From Elymus sibiricus (Eukaryota > Streptophyta > Magnoliopsida > Poales > Poaceae): a stretch of 64,000 nucleotides of DNA. The stretch is taken from NCBI GenBank assembly GCA_039707655.1, contig CM077665.1, positions 295,310,205-295,374,204 of the forward strand. The letters run 5' to 3'. Shown here in pieces: positions 45,070 to 57,200 of the stretch. Under the pieces are notes generated by a model. The model saw only the letters and a program-made list of their open reading frames with translations, was not told the origin of the DNA and searched no databases. Each line of letters opens with the position of its first letter. Position 1 is the stretch's first letter. Position numbers and translations under genes: made by a program.

Positions 45070-45295
45070 GGCTGCACACATTGCCTCCTAGTGGACAATC
45101 ACACAATGACCGTTGTTCTGGAATGCACGAATAGAGAACCTCCCCCACGAACGCATGCAGCACAGCGCTGAGCCCCCGTTAAGGGCCACAGGTCCGGACG
45201 CACCAACCTCGACCCAACATGGGCCATCACCACCCTCTCCCATGCCGCCACCACTCATGTAGGATACAACATGAGGCAAGCCGCATGCCCTGTTG
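45070..45295. other. continuation of the 35,520-36,164 locus
   Basis: Low-copy-looking GC-rich sequence that joins to 36,164 once the LTR is removed. No secure frame. Confidence 0.35.
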
Positions 45296-46912
45296 TTATG
45301 GCATATCTCTCTCTAATGGTTTTGGTGTCTGATGCAATGATATTTGCATACTAGCCGTTTGCATTGAGCATTTCAGATATTCTCACATATGGCACAAGAC
45401 AATTTTATTCCTCTCGTTGGAAGAAAGAGCGAAGACGATTTTCTAGCGTTTCTTTTTGGTTGATTTGAGTCGTAGGAAATCTATACTATTAAGAGGGGGT
45501 CCGATTTGGAAATGCTTGGCTGGAATCAACACGTACACAACCTCATATGCACCCACATACCATTCCCGCAACTTGGAGGATTCATTGTTGTGCTTAAGGC
45601 ACTTTTTTTGCACATAGGCGGTTGTACCGCTCGGCTCCACTGTAGTACCGCTTGGGCGGTACTTCCGTTGTGAGCTACTAAAGGCCACTACCTCTTGCAC
45701 GGAGACTACGTGCATGGTTATGTTACCCTCCTACCACACAAGCGGCAGTAGCACAGTAGTGCGCGGTTCTTCAGCTTCTTAGTACCGTGGCCACTTCCAC
45801 TTGTGTTTTAGGTTCTGTGCAGGTTTCTGTTGCCCTCACGATGCTAGCGACAGTAGCACGGTAGTAGTACGACACTTTCACTTGGGCGGTACTTCCGCTG
45901 CTACTGTCGCTTGTTTTCATAGGGTGTGCAAGTTTCTGTTGCCTAAAATCACCCTCGCGGGAGTAGGACGGTAGTGACACAGTATACCGCTTCCCGCTTT
46001 GTCACCGTACTACTGCTGCCATTCCTCTGTGCCTATGATCTTAAGCGGTTGTACTACTCCGGCAGAACTACCGCTCCGGTACAAGACGTACTCACAGGCT
46101 ACAGCAGGAACTACCACTCTATGTGGTAGTATCGATACCTTGAGCGGTAGTACCGCTTGAGTGCAGGTTGAGTGCATAACGGTTGGATTTAATGCCCCGC
46201 TATATGTAAGGGGTCTTCTTCCCCAAAAAGACCTACCTCTTATCCACTTTACTCCATTGTTGTCCCAAAACTCATTTTCACCCGATCTCCTTTCCTAGCC
46301 ATCAAAACTTGTTGATTCTCTATGGTTTGGAGGAAAGGGCCTCGATCTACACTTTCACGAAGAGAAATTCGATTTCCCCAGTAATCGCTTGCGGATCTTG
46401 TTACTCTTGGGTGTTTAGGCAACCTAGACGGAGGAGATCACCTTGGAGCCACATTCCATTGTGGTGAAGCTTCATGGTGGTGTTGGGAGCCTCCAATTAA
46501 GTTGTGGAGAGAGTCCCAACCTTGTTTGCAAAGGTTCGGTTGCCGCTTACAAGGGCACCACTAGTGAAATCATGAGGAGAATACAATGCCCTAGTGGCTT
46601 CCTGGGGAGCATTGTGCCTCCACACCGCTCTAACGGAGACGTACCCCCCTAAAGGGAGGAAACTTCGGTAACACAACCTTGTCTCCATCGACTCCACTTG
46701 TGGTTACTTCTAACCTTTACTTTAGGCAAGTTTATATTGTGTTTGTATCTTGTGCTTACTTGTGTTGTTATTGTTGAGCTCATCATATAGGTTGCCCACC
46801 TAGTTGCATATCTAAACAACCTATTTTGTTGTTGAGACTAAATTGTTAAAACAAGCTAAAAATTGTTAGTCGCCTATTCACCCCCTTCTAGTCGACCACA
46901 TCGATCCTTTCA
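45296..46912 (+). mobile_element. copia-type LTR, left edge uncertain
   Basis: The right end, 'cacccccttctagtcgac' to 'gatcctttca' at 46,912, matches the edge motif of the other copia LTRs here. 45,610-46,170 is packed with inverted words of the type gcggtagtaccgc. No target duplication is evident; the left edge (near 45,296-45,330) is probably truncated. Confidence 0.55.
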
Positions 46913-46931
46913 TGTGTCCATCGCAGCAGGT

Positions 46932-48478
46932 TGATACGTCTCCAATGTATCTATAATTTTTTATTATTTCATGATATTATATTATCAATATAGGATACTT
47001 TATATGCTATTTTATATTAGTTTTTGGGACTAACATATTAACCCAGTGCCTAGTGCCAGTTCTTGTTTTTTTTGCGTGTTTTTGACTTTTCAAAAAATCA
47101 ATACCAAACAAAGTCCAAACATGATGAAACTTAACGGTGATTTTTTCTGGACCAAAAGGGACCCTAGAAGGTTCGGGAGGAGGCCAGAAGATGAACGGGA
47201 GAGCCATGAGCTCACATGGCGTGCCCTGGGGGGAGGTAGGGCGCCCCCCCCTCGAGCTCGTGACTCCCACACAACTCCGTTTGACCTAATTCCACTTCTA
47301 TAATTTCACATATATTCCAAAAATAACAGAGAGACACCCGAAACACTTTTTTTGCCGCCGCAAGCCACTGTTTTCCGTGACCTCATCTGGAGGCCTTTTT
47401 TGGTACTCTGTCGGAGAGGGAATCGATCACGGAGGCCATCTACATCAACCTTGCTACCTCCATGATGATGCGTGAGTAGTTCACCACATACCTACGAGTC
47501 CATAGCTAGTAGCTAGATGGCTTCTTCGCTCTCTTTGATCTTCAATACCATGTTCTCCTCGATCTTCTTGGAGTTTTATCCGATGTAATCTTCTTCTCTG
47601 GTGTGTTTGTTGGGATCCGATGAATTGTGGGATTATGATCAGATTATTCATTGAAATTTTTATGAACTTTATTATGCATGATTGTTATAGATTTGTATTT
47701 CTCTCCGATCTATCTGTTTGGTTTGGCAAACTAGATCGATTTATCTTCAGTAGGAGAGGTGCTTTGTAGTGAGCTCAATCTTGCGGTGCTCTATATCGTA
47801 GTGATAGAAGGGGACACAACATGTATTTTTATTGTTGCCATTAAGGATAAAATGACGGGGTTTATTCATATTGATTGGGTTTGCTTTGTCTACATCATGT
47901 CATCTTGCTTAAAGCATTACTCTGTTTGTCTTGAACTTAATACCTAGAGAGGCAAGCATAGAAGCACTCTCGAAGTGGAGTAATAGTAGTAGATGCAGAA
48001 TCGTTTTGGTCTACTTGTCATGGCTTTGATGCCTATATACATGATCATTGCCATGAATAACATCATAGCTATGCGGCTTTTCTATCAATTGCCCAACAGT
48101 AATTTGTTTACCCACCGTATGTTATGTGTTCGAAGGAGAAGCCTCTAGTGAATGGCCCTCGGGTCTACTTAATCATATTGCTACAAACCAAAAATACCTT
48201 GCTGCAATTTATTTTCTTTATTTTTACTTTTCTTTTTATATATCTATCACTATCAGAATTAATCCTTGCAAGTAACGAGTTTAAGGGATTGACAACCCTC
48301 TTGCCCGCGTTGGGTGCAAGTGTTTGCTTTTGCGTGTGTAGGTGCCGACGACGAGAATTTACGTAGTTCTCCTATTGGTTCGATCACCTTGGTTCTCACT
48401 GAGGGAAATACTTACCCGCTACTATATTGCTTCATCCTTCCTCTTCAGAAAAAATCCCAACGCAGCTGACAAGTAGCA
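46932..48478 (+). mobile_element. solo LTR, TGATACGTCTCC family
   Basis: A 1,547-bp LTR from TGATACGTCTCCAATG to GACAAGTAGCA with a perfect target duplication CAGGT (46,927-46,931 and 48,479-48,483). More diverged from the complete element than the solo LTR at 10,639. Confidence 0.92.
47197..47268 (+). repeat. U3 inverted repeat, copy E, changed arms
   Basis: Arms here carry ATGAGCTCA and GAGCTCGTGA instead of the ACAAGCC/GGCTTGT of other copies, so pairing is kept although the sequence has changed on both sides. GGGAG and CTCCC pair at the outer edge. Confidence 0.7.
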
Positions 48479-48791
48479 CAGGTCCCGACCGCCACTTGCG
48501 CAACCCTCAAGTCGAGATGTGCCGCCTCCATGACCCGGGCACGCCGCCCCCTGTGACGTCCACCAGGCACCCGAGGAGGACCGTCGTGCACCATCACCAC
48601 CCTAACGAGCCCGTGACCATGCCTTATCTCGCCGTGCGCTCCTCGCCGCCTCAAGGGTTTGTTCCAACGCGCTATCTACTTGATGCCACTCCCCCGCGCG
48701 AGGGAGGCCCATCGGGGTGCGCCGACCTCGCCTGCTTTTGACAGCCGGTCGCCACCAGGGGAGCAGGAGGAGGGGGCACTCACGGGGCTAA
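48479..48791. other. GC-rich fragment, no gene assigned
   Basis: Joins to 46,913-46,931 after removal of the solo LTR. Open frames rich in Pro, Arg and His reflect composition. Confidence 0.35.
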
Positions 48792-50153
48792 GAGCATCTA
48801 CAGTCGGACCCCTCATACCCTCCTCAAACGCCCGGGCAGGCCGTCCGGTCACTGCCCGGTCATGAAAAATCAACCCAGATGGACTCCCTAAACGGGCCTC
48901 AAACGCCCGAGCTGACCGGCACCCCTCATATCCAGCCCAAATATGGGGCGGATATGGGGGAGCCCGGGCACGCCCGCCTGACAGGCCCGGCCCACCGTCG
49001 AGCCCACGACTGTCCCACAAAAAGCCGCATCCGGCTCATCACTCCGAAACCCTAGCTCACTAACTCTCCTCTCTCGCTCCGTCCTCTCCTCTCCCCGCAC
49101 CAATTTCGATCGAATCTGGTGGAATGTCGAGCTCCGACAGCCGCTCCGATGATGACCTGGATCCGGAGTATAAGCTTGCCCTCCGCATCGCCTTGGAGCG
49201 GTCCAAGGTGGAGACCGGGGGCAGCTCCGGATCTGCAGCCTCATCGCTTCCCCTCCATCGCAGCTCGGACACCGGCTCCTCCCGGCCCATGCGTAGCTCC
49301 GGCAGGCGGCCTGCGCAATCCGCGCCTCCCCTACGCCGTCCCCTGGCCCCGTCGGCTGCTCCCCCATGTGGGCAGTGGTGGGTGCTTGTTCCCGCCGTGT
49401 CGGCCCGGACGCGCACGCCGGAACCAGAGGCGCGCACCGCCCGCCGCGAGCTGCAACGACAAAATGAGAGGTTGGAGGCGGATCAATCCATGCGCCGCTG
49501 CCGGGGGATGGAGGCGGAGCCCGACGAGGACGCGCAGCTCCTCAAATGGGTCTACTACCGGTCGCTTACGACCACGGAGACGTACGCACGGCGGCTCCGG
49601 CGGAAGAACGTGAAGGCACTTCGGATTGCCATTGAGCAGTCCGAGCGCGAGGAGGCGGAGGCGGCTCAGCTCGCCAAGCTCAAGCGGTAGCAAGACAGGG
49701 AGGTTCGGCGGCTACAAGGGCTTGTCATCCTCTCCGACGTCGACGATGATGACCACGGCTCCTCGACAGACGACTCCGATGATTCCCCACCAGCCGCCGA
49801 CTCCTACAACTGCGCCGGCGACCGAAAGGGCAAAGGGCCGGCGAGGAAGTGCTGGCTGTCCTCTGTCTCCGTTATATTTTAATTATATTTAGCTAGTTCG
49901 TAGTTAGGATTTGCTGATGAACTCCGATGAACTATGCTCCTTTTGTTCGGCATTTGCAATCCGATCCGACGAACATGTGTGTTGATCTACTTTTACGTAG
50001 CGTTGCATAGGTTGTATGGTTTTGAGGGTTTGGATACGAGGGATGCGAATGTAGAAGGCAACAAATGAGATGCGCCCGGTCAGTGTCCCATGGACGCGCC
50101 GCGTCCGCGGGCGTTTGATGGGCCGGATTTGCAAGATCCGGCTGTAGATACTC
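48792..50153 (+). mobile_element. second PIF/Harbinger-like element with ORF
   Basis: A 1,362-bp element with inverted ends GAGCATCTACAGTCGG and (reverse complement) GAGTATCTACAGCCGG and a perfect TAA target duplication (48,789-48,791 and 50,154-50,156). Subterminal sequences match the element at 7,440-8,632 reversed. No transposase is encoded. Confidence 0.82.
49124..49882 (+). pseudogene. ORF of the second PIF/Harbinger-like element, one nonsense codon
   Basis: Starts MSSSDSRSDDDLDPEYKLAL and is open for 188 codons to a TAG at 49,688-49,690. Beyond the TAG the same frame stays coherent (QDREVRRLQGLVILS, then an acidic DVDDDDHGSSTDDSDDS run and KGKGPARK) until TAA at 49,880-49,882. The TAG is therefore probably a mutated Gln codon in a protein of about 252 residues. 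An Arg/Glu-rich helical centre, likely coiled coil, with acidic ends. The layout matches the ORF at 7,645-8,307. Function unknown. Confidence 0.6.
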
Positions 50154-50156
50154 TAA

Positions 50157-50274
50157 GGTTTGTGCCTCTGGAGCTGCCTGCGTGACCGGCTCTGGAGGAG
50201 GGGAAAGTTTTTCGGTCAATATCATCCACATCAACAAATTTTTGCCATGAGAACCTAAAGTTGTACATCTCTAA
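50157..50274. other. short spacer, nothing recognised
   Basis: Between the PIF/Harbinger-like element and the first recognisable LINE codons. Confidence 0.4.
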
Positions 50275-52494
50275 TTAGTATAAACAACTTTTTGGACCTC
50301 CTGAGCACAATTTTGTGTCTCTCGATGAGCAGAGGGTAGAGGATGTATCTCGACTCGGGACAGATGAGAACGAGGTGTTATCTGCGCCATTCACTAAGAA
50401 AGAGGTGTTCGAGGCTATATCGCAAATGAAGAATAATAAGTCACCGGGTCTGGATGGGTTCCCAGCAGAGTTTTATAAGAAGTGCTGGCATATTATTAAG
50501 GGTGACCTCCTACCCATGTTCCATGATTTGTTTAATGGGCAACTTCAGCTATTCCACCTAAACTTTGGGATAATAACATTGTTGCCAAAAAAGGCGGAAG
50601 CGGTACGCATTGAGCAGTTCAGACCGATATGTCTGCTTAATGTGAGTTTTAAGGTTTTTACAAAAGTTGCCACAACCCGACTGACGCGGATTGCAAACAG
50701 TGTGGTGCAACCAACTCAGAATGCTTTCATGCCAGGCAGACACATACTCGAGGGAGTAGTGGTCCTCCATGAAACGCTTCATGAGATTCACTCCAAGAAA
50801 CTAGATGGCGTGATTTTTAAAGTGGATTTCGAAAAAGCTTATGATAAAGTTAAATGGCCGTTTCTCCAACAAGCCTTACGTATGAAGGGATTCGGCAATT
50901 CATGGAGGAAGCGGGTCGATTCGTTTGTACAAAAAGGCAGCATCGGAATCAAAGTGAATGATGATATATGTCACTACTTTCAGACGCAAAAGGGTCTTGG
51001 GCAGGGGGGGATCCTATGTCACCTATTTTGTTCAACATAGTGACAGACATGTTGGTAACACCAATAGGTAGAGCTAAGGACATCGGTCAAGTCGGAGGAC
51101 TAGTTCCACATCTTGTCGATGGTGGTGTGTTCATCCTACAATATGCGGATGATACAATCTTATTCATGGAACATGACATGGCAAAGGCTAGAAATATGAA
51201 GCTTGTGTTATGCTTATTTGAACAATTGTCGGGTTTAAAGATTAATTTTAATAAGAGCGAACTGTTCTGCTTTGGGAGAGCCAAAGATGAACAAGATGTT
51301 TATCAACAATTGTTCGGCTGTGAATTGGGTAACCTACCGTTTAGTTATTTAGGTATACCAATTCACCATCGAAAACTCTCTAACAATGAATGGAAATGCA
51401 TCGAAGATCAATTTGAAAAAAAACTAAGCTCCTGGAAGGGTAAGCTTATGTCATACGGAGGATGGCTAGTACTGATAAACTCAGTACTCACGAGTATGCC
51501 AATGTTCCTCCTATCTTTCTTTGAAATATCAGTAGGGGTACGAAAAAGATTAGATTTTTACTGATCAAGATTCTTTTGGCAAAGCGATGAGAATAAGAGA
51601 AAATACAGGCTTGCTAAATGGGATATCATTTGCCATCCCATGGACCATGGGGGCTAGGTATTGAGAATTTAGAGGGAAAGAATAGATGCCTACTGAGCAA
51701 GTGGTTATGTAGGCTATCTGTGGAGACTGAAGGCATGTGGGTGCAATTACTAAGGAACAAATACCTACATACTAAAACATTGGCCCAGGTAACCGTTAGA
51801 CCAAATGATTCACCTTTTTGGAAGGGGCTAATGAAAGTGAAAGCAGCTTTTTTTCCATAGAACAAAGTTCATCCTTGGGAACGGTCAGTCTACTAGATTC
51901 GGGGAGGATACGTGGCTAGGGGAGACGCCCCTGGCTATGCAATATCCATCTTTGTATAATATTGTGCAGCGTAAGGATGCATATGTTGCGATGGTATTAC
52001 AGTTTGTACCTCTAAATATCCAGTTCCGTAGGTCGGTAGTAGGCGACCAATGGATTGATTGGCTTCATCTTGTGAGGAGATTGATGGATGTCCATCTATC
52101 TGATGAGCCATACTACATTCACTGGAAGCTAACGATGAACGGGAAGTTTTCAGCGAAATCCATGTATATTGATTTAATTAACTCTGGTCCAATACCGAGA
52201 TCGACAAATATTTGGAAAACTAAAGTACCTTTAAGAATCAAAGTCTTCATGTGGTTTGTTCACAAGGAGGTGATTCTGACTAAGGAGAACTTGGCAAAGC
52301 ATGGATGGGTGGGCAATAAACGATGTTGTTTTTATGATCATGAAGAAACTATTAAACACCTCTTTCTCAAGTGTCTGCCAGCTATATTATTATGGCGCTC
52401 AGTTCATATAGCTTTTAACATCACACCTATAAACAGTATTCACACGTTATTTGGGACGTGGTTAAATGGGGTTAACTCAACTATTCTCAAAGTG
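50275..52494 (+). pseudogene. second L1-type LINE: reverse transcriptase and finger, truncated both ends
   Basis: Forward strand, starting inside ORF2 (YKQLFGPPEHNF). RT motifs: GLDGFPAEFYKKC, FKVDFEKAYDKVKW, LQYADDTILF (about 51,138-51,167), GLKINFNKSE, YLGIPIHHRKL. A zf-RVT-like CCFYDHEETIKHLFLKC lies near 52,325-52,375. Frameshift near 51,005 (in the QG run before GDPMSPILF), stop at 51,562, and further breaks near 51,650 and 51,860. The 5' half is missing; the 3' end is cut at 52,494 by the copia LTR. It is of the same general family as the LINE at 27,681 but not a recent copy of it. Confidence 0.88.
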
Positions 52495-53935
52495 TGTTAT
52501 ATCGACTAGAGGGGGGGTGAATAGGCGATTTTTACAAGTCACTGAGGAATTACTAGTTGAGGAATTTGCTAAGTGACGAACTACTAGCAGCGGAATAAGT
52601 ACTCAAGTGCATGCGAAACATAGCAGTAGCATAGTCATCATGATGAAATGAAACATACACAAAGCATAAGTAGCGTGAACAGGATAAGCAGGCAGACGAT
52701 AAAGTGACTGAAGAATTTGAGATGAGGAAATTGAGAAAGTCTTCAGTCAAATTCTTCAAACAGTAACGATCAGATTCATCAACAAATACTTCGAGGAAAT
52801 GACGGGGTTGAGGAAATAGAACCAGGAGCTCGATGAAGACAGTGATTTGATGACCCAGTTCCAACTGCTGTGACAGTCGTACGTCTGGTTCGGAGCGGCT
52901 TGGTATTTAAACCAAAGGACAGTCCTTACCGTATTCTCCTTGAGCTAAGGTCACACAGACCTCGCCCAACACTCGTGGTAAGTCTTCAGGGTAGACTTCC
53001 AAACCCTCACAAACTCGGTCACCCGGCGATCCACAATTGACTGTTGGATGCTCTAGACCATGACGCCTAACCGTCTGGAAGATACACGGTCTTCAAAGGT
53101 AAAAAGCGTCGGTTCCACCCAGGAACAATCTCTTCAGTGATGCTCAATCACTTTGGGTTTGGTGGTTTGGGTTTTGGGGTTTTTCCTCACTGATGATTTT
53201 CTCACAAAGTCCTCGAGGAATGGGTTGCTCTCAAATGACAAGTGTCAATCTCTCTCTGAGCAGCCAACCAGCTAGTGGTTGTGGGGGGCGGCTATTTATA
53301 GCCAGGGTGCAACCCGACATAATAAGACATAAATGCCCCCCCAATGATATGACCATTAGGTGGATAAAATATCTGGATAGCTGGCGCAAAGCACAACAAC
53401 GGTCGGAATTTGAACTGTCAAATTCCTCAGGGCTTATCATATTCCTCACGGTAGGCAATTCGCACTGGCGAAATCCTAACTCCTCAGTCAGACCAATTTG
53501 CTCAGAGATCAGAAGAACATCGTCTTTGTCACTGAAGAACTTGACTAAACTGTCAGAGATTTCCAAAGGCTTCACTCGAAGGATTGGTTATGTTGAGGCT
53601 TTTGAGTTGAGCACCAGATGGAAATTTTTCCTTAGTATTACCTCGGCCCCCTTTAACAGTACGGTGTTTCCTATGACTCAAAGAAAGGAAATGAAACTAC
53701 AAAAACAAAAGTCTTCACGCTTCATAGTCCTCGTTAATATCTTCAAGGTCACACCGAATTCTTCAGCTTCAAAGTCTTCAGCTGAAGACATTCATTTTTA
53801 GGGGTCGACATTCATCGTATATATCAAACTCCTCAGCAACTTATAGAGCATGTGTACACTCACACACATGTTAGTCCCTTAACCTATAAGTCTTCAATAC
53901 ACCAAAATCACTAAGGGGCACTAGATGCACTTACA
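52495..53935 (-). repeat. 3' LTR of the Sirevirus-like element
   Basis: 1,441 bp. The reverse strand opens TGTAAGTGCATCTAGTGCC right after a polypurine tract and ends at CTCTAGTCGATATAACA, next to the interrupted LINE. The 5 bp beside it are AAGTG; the partner copy lies outside the window. Confidence 0.8.
53293..53300 (-). promoter_or_regulatory. TATA box of the Sirevirus LTR
   Basis: Reverse strand TATAAATA in 'ggctataaatagcc', about 640 bases into the LTR. Confidence 0.6.
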
Positions 53936-54130
53936 ATCTCCCCCTTTTTGGTGATTGATGACAAATAGGTTAAATTTTCAACGAGGATAAACATATGAAG
54001 TGTAAGCACTGAGATTGAGGAATTTGATTGCAAGATATAGAGGAACTCCCCCTGAAGATGTGCATGTTTGAGGAATTTGCTTTGGACAGCAAATGCACAT
54101 GGCAGGATAAACTTTTGGAGATCTCCCCCT
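53936..54130 (-). promoter_or_regulatory. repeated polypurine tracts before the 3' LTR
   Basis: Reverse-strand AAAAAGGGGGAGAT abuts the LTR at 53,936-53,949. Further GGGGGAG tracts lie at 54,045-54,052 and 54,121-54,129. Multiplied tracts at this place are a known Sirevirus trait; the one touching the LTR would prime plus-strand synthesis. Confidence 0.7.
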
Positions 54131-54298
54131 GTTCTTGTAATCCATACACGCATTTAACATATATCATGAGGAATTGAAATGCATGATGAAAAATGGTGCC
54201 TGATGAAATTCAGCATGCGTGCATTAAGATACTTGAGGAATAAGCATGCAGAAAGCAGTTCAAAAGTATGAGACCACCATCGGACTTAAGTTTACAAC

Positions 54299-57200
54299 TC
54301 AATCAACAAACACTTCAGAAGAGCGAGAGTTGTAACTTAAACAAAATAGCCCATATAAAGAGACCCGCTTGAAGACCCGCTTAAACAAAGAGACCCGCTT
54401 AAACAAAATATCCTCATTGGAGTCAGTTCCACGCGATGAAGAAAATGAACTTGTAACGAGCTGAGGAACTGGAAGCTTCTTGTACTTCTTCTTGGGAGGA
54501 TAAGACCAATCAAAATCCCTCTGAAATTCTTTCTTAGCAAGTTCTTCAGGAGTATAAAGATGCTCAAGAGTGGCCGATGTGCGGTCGAAGACTTCATGCA
54601 GATAGTAGTGGTTTTTCCTCACTGCATTATGCGTGACAGTCATATCTCGAAGAATTGCACCAAACTGCCTCTTGACCCACTTGTGATTGCGATCGACCTT
54701 TTGGTGAAGACTGAGGAGTAACTCACGATCAGTCATCACTCTCGGAGCTGTTTCAAGGGGCTTTTGAGCCGTGGCTCTGGCTGCTAAGTCTTGTGATGCA
54801 GTGTCATCATTGGTGGAATAGGAAGCAGCAGGACGGAATTGACCATTTAGAGGACGAGATCCTTCATCAATGACATATTTGCCCTTCCCATCAACTGAGG
54901 AAAATGTGTTCTTGAGGACTTCAATTGGGGGAAGGTAACTGAAATGATTTTGAAAATCACCTTCATACGGAATTGAGGATCTCGCTCTGATGAATTTCAT
55001 AATCCAAGGAGCATATGGCTTCAGTTCAAACGGAGACAGAGCAATATTGGCCAATGTCCTCATGAAGAAATCATGAAGATTTATAGGAATTCCATGAATA
55101 ATGTTGAACAATGGATTCTTCATTATGCCTACCACATCTTCTTCTTCATTGCTGAGGGTTTTGGTCATGATGCGGTACACAGTGCGAGGCACATACAGCA
55201 AATCCTTCACCAGAAAAGAGGTTCTGGGTGCCTGACCTGGAGCCAAAGGCTTCATCAGTACTTGCATGAGATGATTTGGAAGTTCAGGTTCCTCATAGAG
55301 GCATCTGGCATCAGCTGAGGGAATACTGACTGGAACAACACGAAGCAACTCGGTTGCTGGAGCAGTGTAATGGGTGTTCTCAGTCATCCAGTTAAGTACC
55401 CATGTGTTGATATCTTCAGCATCTCCTGAGATGTGCAATGTAGCGTAGAACTGAAGAATGAGTTCTTCATTCCAATCACAGATGTCAGCGCAGAATGGTA
55501 GTAGACCAGCATCATGAAGAACACTGAGGACAGGGGTGAAGCAAGGGATGTTTTCCATGTCAGCATGAGGAATTTGATAGTTTTGAAATACCTTGTCCTT
55601 CTGAAATAGCACTGCCCTATAAAAGTTGGCTTGAGTTGCAGTCCAAATTCTCTTTTGGCGAATCCTCGGAGAGTCATAAGGATTTGCACCAGTGAAGAAA
55701 TGGTGTTCATCATAGAAATTCTCCTTGAGGAATTTGGGTCGCCTTTTGAAAGGCAGTGCAGGCTTGGGTTGAAGATTTGGTTTAAAACGTCTCCCAACCT
55801 CCCTTATCACAATTGCAGTTTCAGTGTTCTGAGGAATTTGCTCTTCACGATCCTCAGAAGTACTTGGGACAACATTTTCACCAGCTGATGCAGCTAGAAT
55901 TTCTTCATTGGGCGGCTGGAGAGGAGTACGTTGTTCTGCAGTCTCTGTTTGAATTTCTTCAGTTTGTGCCGAAGACTGAGGAATCTATGTAAGAGGGGTG
56001 GCCATTGGTGAATTTGGGTGAGCTGCTCCCCAGAATTCATCATGTATAACTGGAGTGGTGGATCCAATGTCCACATCCTCTTCTATTTCTTCAACACCAG
56101 CCTCTTCAGCGGTTAACTGGGGCTGGGGGATGATGTCAATGGTCTTGGAGCATTTTCATCAATCTGAATTTCTTCATCAATTGGTTCTGAAGCAGCGGAT
56201 TGATTTACATCAGCATCATCAGTTGGAATGTGATACTCTTCACCGAATGGAATAAGCTCATAAGCTGGGATTGATGACAAAGGTGTTGCATCAATGGGCT
56301 CTGTTGAAGAACTGGGCAGAGTCTTCAACTTCTTCATTGCTGAGGAATCAGCAGACGGTGATGCTTTCCTTTTCTGAGCAGTTGCCTTTTCTGCAGCTTT
56401 GGTTTTCTTCGCCTCTGATGCAGAAGGAAGTGTGATTTTCTTCACCCTTGAGGTTTTTGCTGGGGGAGCATGGGGTGAAGATGGTGCAGCAGTTTCTTCA
56501 GGCACGACTGATGCAGTCGCCCTGGCAGTTTCTTAAGGCGCATCAGTTTCTTCAGCTGGCCTGTCAATTTCTTCAGGCGCAACATTGGGAGTTGCCCTAG
56601 GAATTTCTTCAGTAGTAGGAATCTCTCCAGCTGCACTGGCAGCCTCTTCAGGAGGCTGGGCAGAAGAGCTTGCCAGAGGATTTTGTGGTTGCGTGCGAGC
56701 AGTAACCCTAGTGTTGTGGTCCTTGATGACTTGTTCAGCCATCGTGATGAATTTGCCCTTGGCACCTTCCCAATCTGAGGAGTGCTTGTTGTACTTCTCA
56801 CTGAGGTTTTTGATGTCTCTTTGTAGTGAGACAAGCTGATTTGGCGTCAGGTTGAGGACATTGTCCTTCATGAATCGCTATTTCTTCAGTTGAGCTTTCT
56901 TGGCCCTTCTGGCCTGCTCATGCTTCCATTTTTCTTCACCTATGAAAGCAGCGAGAACATGACTGGGGCCAGGTGGTAGCTTCAGGTCATCAATGGGGGT
57001 GTTCGGGCCCTGATGCCATATATCAATGAAGTCCAGCACGATCTTCGGGTCTAGCATGAGAGGAATTTGCATCACCTTTGCTTGAGCTACTCTCTCTTGC
57101 TCGTTTCTGACTATAGCGGCCAGTTCTTCATCATCAGCCTCATCTTCCTCAGATCCGGAGGGAACATGAAAGGCAACTTTCTTGCCGTGAGGACTTGGCC

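Noticed and set aside
49119..49693. Frames of similar length on the other strand and in another forward frame
   Set aside because: They are shadows of the 49,124 frame in GC-rich DNA; only that frame has the layout of the ORF at 7,645-8,307.
54299..55810. Retroviral-type envelope protein
   Set aside because: It has the right place (after pol) for an env-like ORF, but no signal peptide, hydrophobic fusion segment or membrane anchor is visible.
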